Source of the DNA: Acanthococcus lagerstroemiae
Taxonomy: Eukaryota; Arthropoda; Insecta; Hemiptera; Eriococcidae
Direction: 5' to 3'
Assembly: GCA_031841125.1 (NCBI GenBank)
Contig: CM063106.1
Coordinates: forward strand, 11,284,001-11,348,000
Length of the DNA: 64,000 nt
The notes under the pieces are model-generated. The model did not search any database. It was not told the DNA's origin and saw only the letters and a list, made by a program, of their open reading frames with translations. The translations under genes and the position numbers were made by a program. Positions 32,760 through 43,525 of this stretch are shown here, one piece after another (positions within the stretch are counted from its first letter, which is position 1; each line of letters starts with the position of its first letter).

Positions 32760-34354
32760 ATTATTGAGCCACAGAGCTACCTCTCAGGCTGTGGGCTCGG
32801 AATAGGTTGTTGTCTATATGTCGCAGAGGTATCCAGTAGCGAAAAGGTAGGTGAGGGTGTTGTTTATGTGCTTGTGGGAGTTGGAGAGGGCCAACATTCG
32901 ACTATGGGGGACGTGGCGAGAGTTACAAAGGCAGGCGAGGGAGGGACATGAGAAGAGGTGGTCCACGGTGAGAGGGTCTTCATCTTCACAGTGTGGGCAG
33001 TTAAGGGGATAAAGGTTAGTGAGAAGATGCGTATGTATGAGGCGTGTATGCCCATTCCTTATAGGCGGGTGATTATTACTTCCTTGCGGAGGAACGTTGG
33101 GACGTTGACTAGGGGACCGAGGTAAGCTTGATTTGTGCGAGCTTGTGCCGAGAGGCTTGATGCCGCCACTCTTCGAACCACTTACGCAAAATGGACTGGC
33201 GAATGGCGGAAGTGAGCTCTGTTGAGATAGGGAGGTGGCGAGTGATATATAGGAGCTGTATACCTTACTGTGCTGCTCGAGCAACTGCCACCAATATGGC
33301 TTGGGATCCAGATGAGTGAAATGCTCTTGGTGGTGAAGGAAATGAGATGGAGAATGAGATGGATGCGTTGGACGAGAGCGTGCGTTGAAAGGTGATCAGA
33401 AATAGACCTCAACGGAAAGTGAATCTGAGAGGACCAGATAATGGGTGGGGGCAGGTGGGTCTTCGAGCGAGGAGATCGTGACGAGGCACTGTAGGATAGC
33501 ATGGAGTTCAGCTGTGTAAATGGAAGCTGAGTTTTTCAGTTGGAAGGAGTGTAGTAGACTATCTATTGAGTAGACGTAAGTGGTGCGTCGGTTGTACTTT
33601 GAGCCATCTGTGAAGCATAGGATACGCCGGTCAAGAAAGCGGTCCAGAATTTCTTGCAAATGTGTCCGATAAACTTGGGGTGCAGATTTATTAGGTAATT
33701 CTGTAAGTTCAAAATTGTATATGGAGGAAGGTTCAGCAACCAAGGTGGCGGTGATGTATGGATTGTTGCTAGTGAACTGTAGGAAAAGGTACGGGACACT
33801 GTCCCTTTTAAGTGTGAACGTAAGTGCAGTGAGGATTTAGGAACAGGGGTGTAGGGTTAAAAAGATACGCATAGGCAGGAAGATTAGGGTTGTGTGCTAT
33901 CGTAACGAAAAGTTTGGCTGTGAGTTGTGTTCGACGGTAAGAGAGAGCAGCAATTTCAGCATCGGCACACTCACTCAAAACTGGGCTGGTGCGAAAGGCG
34001 TGAATGGCGATACGTAAACCCGCATTTTGAACAGCGTCAAAAAGTTTTAAGTATGAGGGAGGGGCAAGAGGTGATCCGTAATCCATGATAGATCGGATCA
34101 GAGTCTGGTATAATCGAATGAGTAATCCTCTACTACATCCTTTGGAAAGGTGTGAGAGGCACTTCAGAACACTGAGTGAGCGCATACATTATGCTTTTAG
34201 TGTGTTTTATATGAGGTAACCAGGAGAGGCGAGCGTCAAGATAGAGGCCAAGAAATTTGACTGAACTGGAGCGCTGAATCGATTGTAAGTTGAGTAGAAG
34301 AGGTGGGAAAGTTGATAACACTGTTCTGCAAAATTTTGCCTTTTTTTCCCTCAA
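32760..34354 (-). pseudogene. I/Jockey-type LINE: RT thumb, RNase H and zinc knuckle
   Basis: Minus reading, in order. About 34350-34150 gives VKFLGLYLDARLSWLPHI, the end of the RT thumb. 34185-33808 gives LSHLSKGCSRGLLIRLYQTL, IMDYGSPLAPP, LFDAVQNAGLRIAIHAFRTS. 33743-33290 gives an RNase H domain with its acidic residues in CFTDGSK, TAELHAI and VLSDSLS, plus the later IWIPSHIG. 33100-32814 gives RNGHTRLIHTHLL and a CPHC...DHLFSCP zinc knuckle, with a stop near 32817. RNase H after the RT marks the I/Jockey-related group. Frameshifts and stops between blocks show it is dead. Catalytic RT and endonuclease are missing through 5' truncation. Confidence 0.85.
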
Positions 34355-34369
34355 AGATAAAAATATGCG

Positions 34370-34860
34370 AATCTGGAAGTGTTTTTAACGCTGAATTCAA
34401 TGCCACATACCGTTTTTCCCAAGCACATCAGGATTTTTCTCAATTTTATGTGTAAGTTTCGAAAGACATGAAAAAAATTCCTGAATTGTATACTTTTCAA
34501 TCTACTGAAAAGCAACTAAGAACCTCATCAAAAATTGTTGTTTTTTTTAATGCTGTTGTACTCTCTGATACTTACACAAACAATTTTCCAGTGAATTGGT
34601 TCAGAAACGAATAATTTCCAGAAGATTTGAGAAATTCAGATATAAGCAATTGCTGTGAAACAATAATCCTTACCAAAAAGCATTTAACAAATGCTCGTTC
34701 TTGGTAACCAGTCAACATTACCTATGTTAAACATATACGATTCTTAAACTGTTTTGTACGCTGAATTCAATGTCATGAACCATTTTTGGATAGCATTTCG
34801 GAATTTTTCTTCATTTTACATTGAAATTTTGAAAAACATTGAAAAAGGTCAGAATGGCAT
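34370..34860 (+). repeat. Two single copies of the GCTGAATTCAATG repeat
   Basis: TTTTTAACGCTGAATTCAATGCC...CCGTTTTTCCC near 34380 and TGTACGCTGAATTCAATGTC...CCATTTTTGG near 34750. Both are followed by TTTTTCTYMATTTTA and a GAAARACAT stretch. They are 367 bp apart. Confidence 0.55.
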
Positions 34861-35352
34861 ACTGTAACCTATACAGTAGCAGTTATTAAAACAAAAGTTA
34901 AAATATTTTTTGTACTTGAACAGTAAAGGTTCAGTAACAAAATTATTAAAACGCGGTTTGTTAGAAGATGCTTTAGTGGGTACTTTTTTCTCATTTATAC
35001 AAATCTGAATCAGTTTTGCTTTTTCAAAATCCAACAGTAGTCTGCTAACATATTTGCACTGCATCGTTTCAAATACGAAGTACTTGCTGCTGGCTGAAGC
35101 GCTGCCTTTCTGTGAAAACCCACGTTTTCGACTATTTTTCATTAGATAACCAATTTCAACTTTTGTTTCAGTCAAACATAAATTCTTTTCATATTTTACG
35201 CGTATATTTCTTACAAATGTGTAAAGTTCCTCCATCGTGGTATAATTTTTCACACTTTTCTCAGAGGCTCGTAACTGTTCCCGGTCGCATGGAAGTGTAC
35301 TCATTTTTAAATCAATATATTCCTTGAATCTTTCTCTTTCTAGTAATACCAA
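34849..35352 (-). CDS. Unrecognised 167-codon open frame
   Basis: The longest uninterrupted frame in this part of the window, running from ATG at 35350-35352 to a stop at 34849. The product is basic and lysine-rich (KKVPTKASSNKPRF, MKNSRKRGFSQKGSASASS), with no signal peptide or membrane segment and no domain I recognise. It lies within the hAT-like element but lacks the hAT dimerisation motif. It may be a degenerate or captured exon, or chance. The opposite strand is also open for 71 codons at 35112-35327, which lowers confidence. Confidence 0.3.
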   Translation of the reverse strand: MVLLERERFKEYIDLKMSTLPCDREQLRASEKSVKNYTTMEELYTFVRNIRVKYEKNLCLTETKVEIGYLMKNSRKRGFSQKGSASASSKYFVFETMQCKYVSRLLLDFEKAKLIQICINEKKVPTKASSNKPRFNNFVTEPLLFKYKKYFNFCFNNCYCIGYSMPF

Positions 35353-36039
35353 ACATGAATACCGTTACCTTCATTTTCAACCTGGTGGAGCGCGAGCTAC
35401 AAAAACATGAAAAAATGTGTAAGTTACCCCAGCTGAGAGATCGAGCTGAAAACGGCAAAAATATTGAAAATTTATTTTTCCTCCCAAATCGCTGCTTTAT
35501 TCTGATATTTTGGAAAATTCCTCATAATTATTAAACCCATTTAAAAGTCATAAACATAAAATAAGATAAGTTACAAATATGAAGAATTACTGTTTTCAAC
35601 ACTTTTTTTTTACTTTTTAGAAGTTTCTCGATGTCGAGAAGATTTTTCAAGGGCGGTTTCGTACTTAGAACATCAAAATACATATAGACATGATATTTTC
35701 ATCTTTGAGCATTTTTCGTGTACAACTGTCCTAATTTTAAATAAAAATCTCAGAAGAAAAAAAGAACACTCATGCAAAATTTTAAAGTTATAGGTATGTG
35801 GAAAAATGTTTGCAGTTTTTTCATTTCTAATTAGCAACACTGCTAGTATTCGAAATGAGTTTGTTTTTTTGTTGAGGGGAGGGAGAAGGAGAAAAATTAC
35901 AATTAGAAGAAAATCTTACCCTCTCTAGTCTGTAGTTTGCCCCCCCCCCCTCTGAAGATTCAGTCTGATTATGGGCCTGTTACTAGGTTTTGATTCTAGA
36001 TTTTATGACTTACAAAAGTTTCGATTGAATGCGGTTTTT

Positions 36040-37267
36040 CGTATTCAGTCATTTGATTCATAACGTGTAGGTGGTCAAGTGTTAAGAAGGATCTTCTGAA
36101 CCCTATATACTTGTTCTATTGCTTGTTGCTTGACTAGTATGGGCTGTAGTCTTTTTTCAAGGACCCTTGATTTTTGCTATAGTAGGGCTTAGGGTTATGG
36201 GACGATAGTTTTCTATTCTATGACGGTTGCCTTTCTTAAATAGGATTATTATGTTGGAGAGTTTCCATTTTTCAGTTTTAAGGATTGTGTTAAGTAATTT
36301 TGTTACGGTTGCCGCTAAATTTTCACCCCCTTGTTTGATGTGCTCGTTTGTAATTCCATCATGTCCTGGGCTTTTGTTTGGTTTCAAGTCTTTTATAGCT
36401 AATTTTTTTTTTTTTTTTGGTTGTATCATCGTATACAGAGCTCCTTGTAAAACGTTGTAATCACACCGTTTATGCATTTCCCCCCTACCGTAGATCTTTT
36501 CTCCTTTTGGATTATCTATGTTGAAGTCTTGGAGTATGGTATTAGGAGTATTTCTTGGAATAAGAATGCAGTCTATCAGTGTTCTGTATACATAGTTGGG
36601 AGAAATTCATGACCACCTTTTACGCTCTTTCCTTGAAAAAGCTATTTATTATTTTCAAGTTATATTCTTAGCAGAATCTCATCATTTTCCATCCCCTCTC
36701 GTTGCATTTCCCATATCCAAAGTTCCCCAATGTATTCCTCCCCTTTTTGTCTTCGTCCTATTTGGCTATTCCAATCTCCCATTAGTATCAGGTTTGCTTT
36801 TTTCGTGTTTCCCTCTTTAATAGCATCTTCTACCTCTTCATAAAATTTTTCTATACGTGTATTTGTTCTTCTTCCGCTGTAGATGTGGGGGCATATACCT
36901 GGATGCATATTAATTGAGTTTTATTCGTTTCTATTTTCATAATGGCTATTATATCTGATACTCCTCGTATTTCTCTTATCTTGTCTTTAAATTCTGTTCT
37001 AACAAGGAATCCCACACCCCCTAGCTCTCCTTTATTTCCAATGTGGTAAAAAAACGATTTCTCTTTTTTGTTATTATTATCTTTTCCCCTTCCCTGAGGA
37101 GTTCCGACAGACCTAATACGATTAAATTTGATTCCAAAAACGCTTCTCCGAGTTCCATTAAATTTTCCTGGGTTTTAGAGTTCTTACATTCAAAGTGCCA
37201 ATTTTTATCGTTTCCCCCCTTTTTGCGCTTATACAAAAGATTTAGTAAGTATACCCTCGCTTACTAG
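36040..37267 (-). pseudogene. RTE-like LINE: endonuclease and start of RT
   Basis: Minus reading from 37236: WHFECKNSKTQENLMELGEA and LIVLGLSE, the start of an AP-type endonuclease (usual TLNVRTL...ILGLSE). Then RREGEKIITKK-like, and near 37030 an LGGVGFLV-like frame. At 36900-36660 come YSGRRTNTRIEKFYEEVEDA and LILMGDWNSQIGRR, the catalytic GDWN(S)xIG box. At 36477-36157 comes the RT start: DLKPNKSPGHDGITNEHIKQ, NIIILFKKGN and ENYRPITLS. It breaks off near 36040, close to the end of the hAT-like element. Several frameshifts are present. Confidence 0.8.
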
Positions 37268-37309
37268 GCTTTCTAGGTACCGAAGTTCCATCGCATAAGC
37301 CTTCGACAT

Positions 37310-37945
37310 GTTTTATCAATGTACACGTCATAATATGTTCACGGGCCCGTCATTTCGAGCGTATGCACAATTCAGTTCGATGTCGCCCTCTTGATCCAGT
37401 TCTCTGGCCATTAATTGGAGTTCCTCTCTATCCTGTGCTCAGAGGCGTAGCGTGCTCAACATGATTGGAGGGGGGGGGGCAGTCCACTAGAGATAATTTA
37501 GCTTGAATTATTACCGAGGTAGATAAAAAAGGATATTCCTTATTATAACTTAATGTAAAAATATTGTGGGGTGCCCCTCCCCGACGTTATGCCACTGCCT
37601 GTGCTATTAAGGCGACGCCATCCGTGAACCGCAAGTTGTTGAGCCAGACTCCGTCTATTTTCAACCTCCTCCGAAGATTTCCTCCAGTAGGCAGTTGAAA
37701 GGATTTTGGGATAGAGGGTCTCCCTGTTTTACACCTCTTTTGATTTCGGAGTATTGTCTCATTTTATCCAGACGTACCCTCCCCTTTGAATTTCTGTACA
37801 TTTCTTCTATATTATTCTTATAAACTTCCTTGGAACCCCTTGTTTCCAGAGAGCCTCCCACAGTACTGGGCACGAAATCGAATCAAAAGATTTTTGAAAG
37901 TCAACCAGCAGTATATTCATTCAGGCTTCGATTAAATTCGGGCAC
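37310..37945 (-). pseudogene. Second RTE-like LINE piece: RT palm, split by a MITE
   Basis: Lies upstream of the previous copy on the same strand but holds a later part of the protein, so it is a separate insertion. Minus reading: EFNRSLN, then LLVDFQKSFDSI (first catalytic aspartate), MYRNSKGRVRLDKM, RGVKQGDPLSQNPFNCLLEE, and WLNNLRFTDGVALI. The last is the FADD box decayed to FTDG. After a family B MITE (37440-37597) the frame resumes with AQDREELQLMARELDQEG and NCAYARND. The frame shifts near 37900. Confidence 0.8.
37440..37597. mobile_element. Family B MITE in the LINE, perfect 8-bp TSD
   Basis: Flanked by CCTGTGCT at 37432-37439 and 37598-37605. Ends CAGAGGCGTAGCG and GTTATGCCACTG. 158 bp. 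The interrupted LINE reading frame gives independent proof of the insertion point. Confidence 0.92.
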
Positions 37946-38067
37946 CACGTTTATCATTTTTAGGTTCATTTATCAAACGTGCGAGAAATTATTTCATGTC
38001 GTGATAATTTAATTATGCCGTGAATTTATTATTTCAGCCGTGCAATTTTCTTAGTGTGATGTGATAT

Positions 38068-38608
38068 TTTATAAAATTTATGCGCAGAAATATTCTTCAT
38101 GCGTGCCGACTTTTTTTTTGCTCTGAATTAGTATTTTTCCTGGTGGGCGATTAAATGGCACTGAAAAAACGACGTTACTATCGAACACGAAAAGCCAAGG
38201 AAAAATTTATATAGGAGGAAAAGAGGTGAAAACCATCGAAGAGACCTTATATCTGGAGCAAACAGTGTCTATAGAGAATCGTCTGAACAAAGAACTCGCA
38301 AGAAGAACGTCACAAGGGTGGAAAAATTTTTGGGCGCTAAATTACATCTATAAAAGCAGAATATCGACAAAGTCAAAGATTAAAATATTAGAAAGTTGTA
38401 CATTACCGTCAATAACCTACGGCTCTCAGACCTGTGCGCTTACTAGCGCACAGCTCGACAAGCTAAGAAAAACGCAACTCGCAATGGAGCGCAGTATAAT
38501 GATGGAATTTTATAAAATTTATGTGCAGAAATATTCTTCATGCGTGCCGACATTTTTTTTTTTTGCTCTGAATTAGTATTTTTCCTGGTGGGCGATTAAA
38601 TGGCACCC
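38068..38608. repeat. 97-bp direct repeats flanking a LINE fragment
   Basis: TTTTATAAAATTTATGCGCAG through CTGGTGGGCGATTAAATGGCAC at 38068-38162 recurs at 38510-38608 with one base change and a longer T run. Between the copies (38164-38509) is LINE sequence. Such long identical flanks could be an unusually long target duplication or a later local duplication. Confidence 0.75.
38164..38540 (+). pseudogene. LINE ORF2 fragment between the direct repeats
   Basis: The plus frame reads GKIYIGGKEVKTIEETLYLE then QTVSIENRLNKELARRTSQG, SKIKILESCTLPSITYGSQT and KLRKTQLAMERSIM. This is the region after the RT palm (YLGQ...RI..AW..F; LL.S.VLP.L.YG.E.W; L...Q..MER.ML). Neither the RT core nor a 3' end is present, so both ends are truncated. 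Confidence 0.7.
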
Positions 38609-38935
38609 AATTAAAATTACAGCTGCATACAAAAAGCCAATATTTTATAGCTCGCACATTCACGCTGTACTACATAAAGCGCGTTTCCATTTTAAGCATT
38701 TTTGATTAAAAGAACGAAAACTATAAACAAATTAAAGATGAAAATGAAAACGCGCTCTGTCCGGGGTACAGCGTAAAGGTGCGATGTCAGTTGACGACTT
38801 TATTGCAGGTTTTTTTTTCTTCTTTTTTTTGTGTGGTGCAGAGCACCACACTTGATGCCGGACATGCTGCAAATTAGTGTTTACTAGATATTGTCAACAC
38901 TTACTATATGATTCCGCAAAATTTTCAGGGACGTA

Positions 38936-39156
38936 CCGAAGAGTTTTTCCGGGGGGGGGGAGGGGGGAGAGTGTGAACGTCCCAACTGATTCAATTCAAA
39001 ATTCCCAAGTGTCAAAGCAAAATAAAGCTTTTGACTTGCTTTATCGAAATTTCCCAACTTCGGCTGACTGAAATGATAAATTTTCTCAACTGCTAAGCAA
39101 AAATTTCCTACGGAAGCAGGGGAGGGAAGCTCCCCCCTCCTATCGGTACGTCCCTG
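38936..39156 (-). mobile_element. Family D MITE, perfect 8-bp TSD
   Basis: Flanked by AAAATTTT at 38928-38935 and 39157-39164. Ends CAGGGACGTACCGAAGAG and CGGTACGTCCCTG. 221 bp, with a G9 run near 38951. Confidence 0.92.
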
Positions 39157-39319
39157 AAAATTTTGATGAAATTATACCGCAAATTGTTACCAGAGTGTAG
39201 CAAAAATTACTATGAATTGCGGCTAGAAAGTGCGTGAAATCGCTGAATGTCAGTGACTTATTAGAATTCTAGTACATACATCATTATAAAATTTTTCTCT
39301 GTGCAAACAATTTTGAATA

Positions 39320-39815
39320 CCGTAAAATCTCGAATATAATACGCACTTTTTTCCTGAAAACCCAGGTCTAAAAAGTGGGGGTGATGCATATTATACGCGG
39401 CAAAAAAAAAGAGTAAAATTCATTCGGCGCTATCGATTGTTCTGTGTACTTATGATTTCAAATAACCTTGATGGCACATAGAGGATGAAATATTATGGAC
39501 CAATTCTTCTGATGAGGGTGAGGATGAGAATGACGACGATGATACTGGATTATATTACGATGGTCCGGACATTTCCGTGGCTGAGAAATTAATGAGCGAA
39601 AATAGCAATGATCGAAGACAATACTTACGACAATTAGTTCCTCTATTTTATTTTTCCTGTAATTTTACCGTGCGATTTTGAATTTTTTATATGAATTAGT
39701 GTCTCGAACTATATAGGTGCGTATTATATTCGATAATTCCATTTTCTCGAGATTTTGGTTCAAAAATTTGGGGTGCGTATTATACAAGACGCGTATTATA
39801 TTCGAGATTTTACGA
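39320..39815 (+). mobile_element. pogo/Tigger-type element with residual coding tail, TA duplication
   Basis: Ends CGTAAAATCTCGAATATAAT and its exact reverse complement share at least 24 bases (ACGC continues). TA lies on each side (39318-39319 and 39816-39817), allowing one terminal mismatch. GTGCGTATTATAT words recur near the right end (39718, 39774). About 39476-39650 is open and acidic, reading EDEILWTNSSDEGEDEND and DGPDISVAEKLMSENSNDRR. This resembles the acidic C-terminal tail of such transposases. The catalytic domain is deleted. Confidence 0.85.
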
Positions 39816-39959
39816 TAAGTAGGTCTTTAAAATAGGCCCACCGAGCTTAACAATTAATACATTTTCCGGTCAAAACAGAGGGATCCTTGTGACTTGCCCA
39901 CCGAAAGCTTAAAGTTTGGCCAGACCGACGTTGATTACTAAGCTAACATACTGCGCTGC

Positions 39960-40930
39960 CGAATTCAATATTTTTACGTGCAAGCTTCAAAACGGTTAAA
40001 AAGAGTAAGACAACTTCAACCTCTCATATTTTTACGTGCGGCTCTAACAGCTAAAAAAAGCAAAACGACTTGAATATTGGAGTGCACATACGTTCGAGCA
40101 TGCTTTCCTCTTTATTCATAATCATGTCAGTCTGAGGCAATTCTTCACAACTCATTCCACAAAATACTTCGTTTCCTCACGATTATGAAACGAAGATATG
40201 GATGCCAGCGGACGAGCGCACCCGTGATACTCTTTCATTTTCATTGGCGATGAAAATACCTCTCGTTAACTGACGAATAGCGTCACAGATAGCGCCACGT
40301 TATAAAAAGAAAACCTGAAATCGATTCCGAATTCCGAAACACGCTTGGCTAGCTGGCATCAGCGCGGATCCCGTCTAGTTTTGTGTAATAAGACCTCCTG
40401 TTTTATTCTCTTCTCTCTTCGTATACTCGATTCAAAAAGTATAATAATGAATCCGTAAAATTAAAAAGAAAATTTGAAGCGAATTCTAATAATAATTTCT
40501 TCCCATAAGTACGAAAATAGAGGAGCGCGATATTTTTACATAGTAAGTTCGATTCGCGCTCATAATTTTCTTTGAAAAAAATTCTATGGGCATTTCTTGC
40601 CTAAAGTGTTCGGTGCACTGAGTTCGTGGCATCTGAGGCTTCTTTGCTTACATCGACGTACAGTATAAGGATGTGTTGCGCGATTCGTCGTGAATTTACA
40701 AGATTATATTGATGCAATTAATTGGTCTTGAAAAAGGAACGCCGTATTAGACGCTATATTCAGCGTAAGGGAACCAACCAACATTAGTAAACAAAATGAG
40801 TTATTAGTATCGTTGGAAAGAGCGTAAAAAGTAGAATTTTTCAAAATTGGGCTCCCGATTCAAAAATGTGTACTCACATTGAAAAAAGCTTATCAGTAAA
40901 CGCTATGTCATTATACGCTGAATACAGCGT
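39960..40930. other. No gene; short tandem duplication and a GCTGAATACAGCG word
   Basis: ATATTTTTACGTGC followed by AAAACAACTT-like sequence occurs twice (39968 and 40027). An ACGCTGAATACAGCGTCC word at 40915 belongs to the dispersed motif seen at 32178. No coding evidence. The 40060-40400 part is somewhat richer in CpG. Confidence 0.4.
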
Positions 40931-40989
40931 CCATTTATGAACTTTGGATCTGCAACCACGGGAGAGCATTTTCATGTCTTGATTTCAAT

Positions 40990-42370
40990 ATCGACTATCA
41001 GTAATCGATTATAATTGTCCCCGACTTCTTCGATTCGTACGATTTACATGCGACAAAATTACAACGATAAACGACGAGCGGCGAACAAATACATCTTATT
41101 ACGATACGCTAGAACTAGCACAGGGTTCGGGGGGAGTATATGTCGGGGAGAGCGTAACGGGTTTCGCTGAAATATACCCACGGCTGGAAGAAAAATAATT
41201 TCCAGGGAAATATGAACCAGTGAATTTGTGTCGGGGGAGCGTTACAGTTTTCGCTCAAGTATACCCATGGCTGGGAGAAAAATATATTTTCATGCGGAAA
41301 TGTCAACCACTGAATTTGATTCTCGCCTCAGAAGTAACACTTTTCTTGTTTGTATATCAAAGCTCTCGATCGGCTGTTTTTTTCGTGATGCTCCAAAGCA
41401 AAGCTCCAAAGTAATGCTGCTCCAAGTAACACTCAAAAAGTAACGTGTTTTCCGTTTATGTGCCACAGCAGACATTAAAATGTCAATTTATGTCTAGTGT
41501 CTCCAGTGTGGCTGTATATATGTACCGTACTGATACTCTTTCCGAGTTCTCTTTTGCAGGCTTGCATCGTGGAAGGAGTAACTAGGGCAGTTAGCCTCCA
41601 GACCGATGGTATAATACCCCCACAATGAAAACGCATTTTTGAAGTCATTGGGAAAAAGTAAGATTTTTTCCGCAAAAATACTGTATTTTTGACCTTACAA
41701 AAAACAATATAAAATGCAGCGTCCAGCTTTATTTTGCCCGGGACCCCTCAAAAACTCAGGATGGGTGGTTGATCTTGCGAGATCAGTAATTTATACTACT
41801 TGCATCCCTACTTCAATTCTCAGAATCGAAATACGTAGATGTAAGTATATTACTACGCACGTATTTGCCGAAAAAGCCACTAAAATAATTGAACGCTGAA
41901 AGTAACTGAATGGATTTGCTTTTCCGACATTAGTATGAGACACACTAAAAGAAATTTTATCTTAAAAATTACTAAAATACTGGGAAGACTCTCATGGTTA
42001 GCGAATTCACAAACTCTTCAACAAAATTTCATTAGATTCCACATTCCAGTAACAGTCACATAATTCTATCTTTAATTTAATAATAGAATTAGAGTAATGG
42101 CCAACAGAATCTGGTAAAATTTACCAGAATTTTCAGTGAAATAATGCGTGAAATGATTGAACATTAGAGCTTTTTACCATAAATTTCTCTCACTGCAAGG
42201 GTAGAGTTCTCCTCCAAGGCTTGACTTTTGGTTTCAATTGGAAAATCTGTTGAGAATTTTTGACACGTGTTTCTGTTTTCCCCAATCAATTCAATGAAAA
42301 AACATTTTACAGACACTTCGTGTTACTTTGCTCCCAAAATTGGGAGCTTTCCAGTTGGGTAATATGGGTT
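40990..42370. other. No recognisable gene
   Basis: A 90-bp imperfect tandem: GTTCGGGGGGAGTATATGTC...GGCTGGAAGAAAAATAA at 41115 and TGTGTCGGGGGAGCGTTACA...GGCTGGGAGAAAAATAT at 41227. Otherwise nothing supportable. Confidence 0.45.
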
Positions 42371-42377
42371 TCTGTTT

Positions 42378-42601
42378 CAGTGGCGTAGCCAGGATTTTTC
42401 CGAAGGGAGGGGGGTACACCTAATATGAATTGTAGGTTTTTACATTGACGTATCAGTATGTTGTGTTTTTCAACTTCAATTATGCATCTGAATTTTAAAT
42501 TTCATTTCGCGCATTCACTGTGATACTACCAGCATATAAATAATTCTCATCTGAAGGGGAGGGTCATCCCTCTAGTCCCCCCCCCCTTGGCTACGCCACT
42601 G
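42378..42601. mobile_element. Family B MITE
   Basis: Ends CAGTGGCGTAGCCAGG and TTGGCTACGCCACTG are the cleanest of the family. Flanks TTCTGTTT and CTCTGTTC agree at 6 of 8. Confidence 0.8.
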
Positions 42602-42686
42602 CTCTGTTCCCCGCCCAAGCCCCATTCTTTTGGTACGCCCTTAATTAAAAAGTTACCTTTTTTTAAACTTACAGGGGAAGAACCAT

Positions 42687-42953
42687 CAGGGACGTACCGA
42701 TAGAGGGGATGGGGCTACTTACACATACACCCATTTTTTACTTAGCAGTTGGGAAAATTTACTATTTCAATCAGGGACGAGTTGGGAAATTTTAGTAGAT
42801 GAATCAAAAGTTGGAAAAATCCAACAAGTCAAAAGATTTTTTTTAGCCAATACAAAAAAATTTGGATTGATACTTAGGAATGTTGAGTTGAGTCAGTTAG
42901 AACATTCACAATTTTTGCCCCTCGCCCCGAAAAAACTCTTCGATACGTTCCTG
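42687..42953 (-). mobile_element. Family D MITE, perfect 8-bp TSD
   Basis: Flanked by AGAACCAT at 42679-42686 and 42954-42961. Ends CAGGGACGTACCGATAGAG and CTCTTCGATACGTTCCTG. Confidence 0.92.
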
Positions 42954-43525
42954 AGAACCATTAAAAAAAACTCGCCCTCTTTTAACTAATAATAGACATG
43001 AGGCCTATACTAAGACCAGGATAGTAGTAAAGTGGGGAGGGGGATCAGAAAAGTAGACTGCACAAATAAACAATTTTCCAGAACTGTAATGCGAAATTCA
43101 GCCATTTTGAGTTTGCAGTTCGATGAAAAATAAACAGGTTAGAAAAACTGTACGGATTCACAAAAATTAATTAATTTTGATTCAGTAGGAAGAATTTTGA
43201 CGGACGCAAGTTTGCAGTTTAAAATAAGTAAAAGTTGGTGATTTTACAAATCTGCGTTTATAAGAAGTTGAACTGAATACTAAAAATTCACTGAAGGAAA
43301 AATTTATTATGATACCTATTATGAACGTATTATTTGACATCGGATTACGTTTGATGAACGTGATCGAAACGGCAATTTAAAAAAAGAAACAAGTCCATTG
43401 GAAAAACTGAGTTATATTTTCGAAAATTATAGAGAAGAGCGGGGCAAAAATATACTATTGCGATTATAAGTAGTGTTACCAACTTTTTTTCATAATTCTT
43501 GTGTTTTGTTGTGTGATAATACTGC

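Larger units (their letters stand above)
32597..35979. mobile_element. hAT-like element (family C termini) holding a LINE
   Basis: Ends CAGGCCCGTAACCAG and (reverse complement) CAGGCCCATAATCAG agree at 13 of 15. Flanking 8-mers TTACCGGG (32589-32596) and TTACTAGG (35980-35987) agree at 6 of 8. Both differences are what CpG decay of one CG would give. The left 160 bp and the region after about 34360 belong to the element. Between them lies an I/Jockey-type LINE. A minus open frame of 167 codons (34849-35352) lies in the right part. Confidence 0.6.

Noticed and set aside
36227..36460. Plus frame over the LINE RT start
   Set aside because: The RT motifs are on minus; the plus frame is hydrophobic by codon mirroring.
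37043..37267. Plus frame over the endonuclease region
   Set aside because: Shadow of the minus-strand endonuclease.
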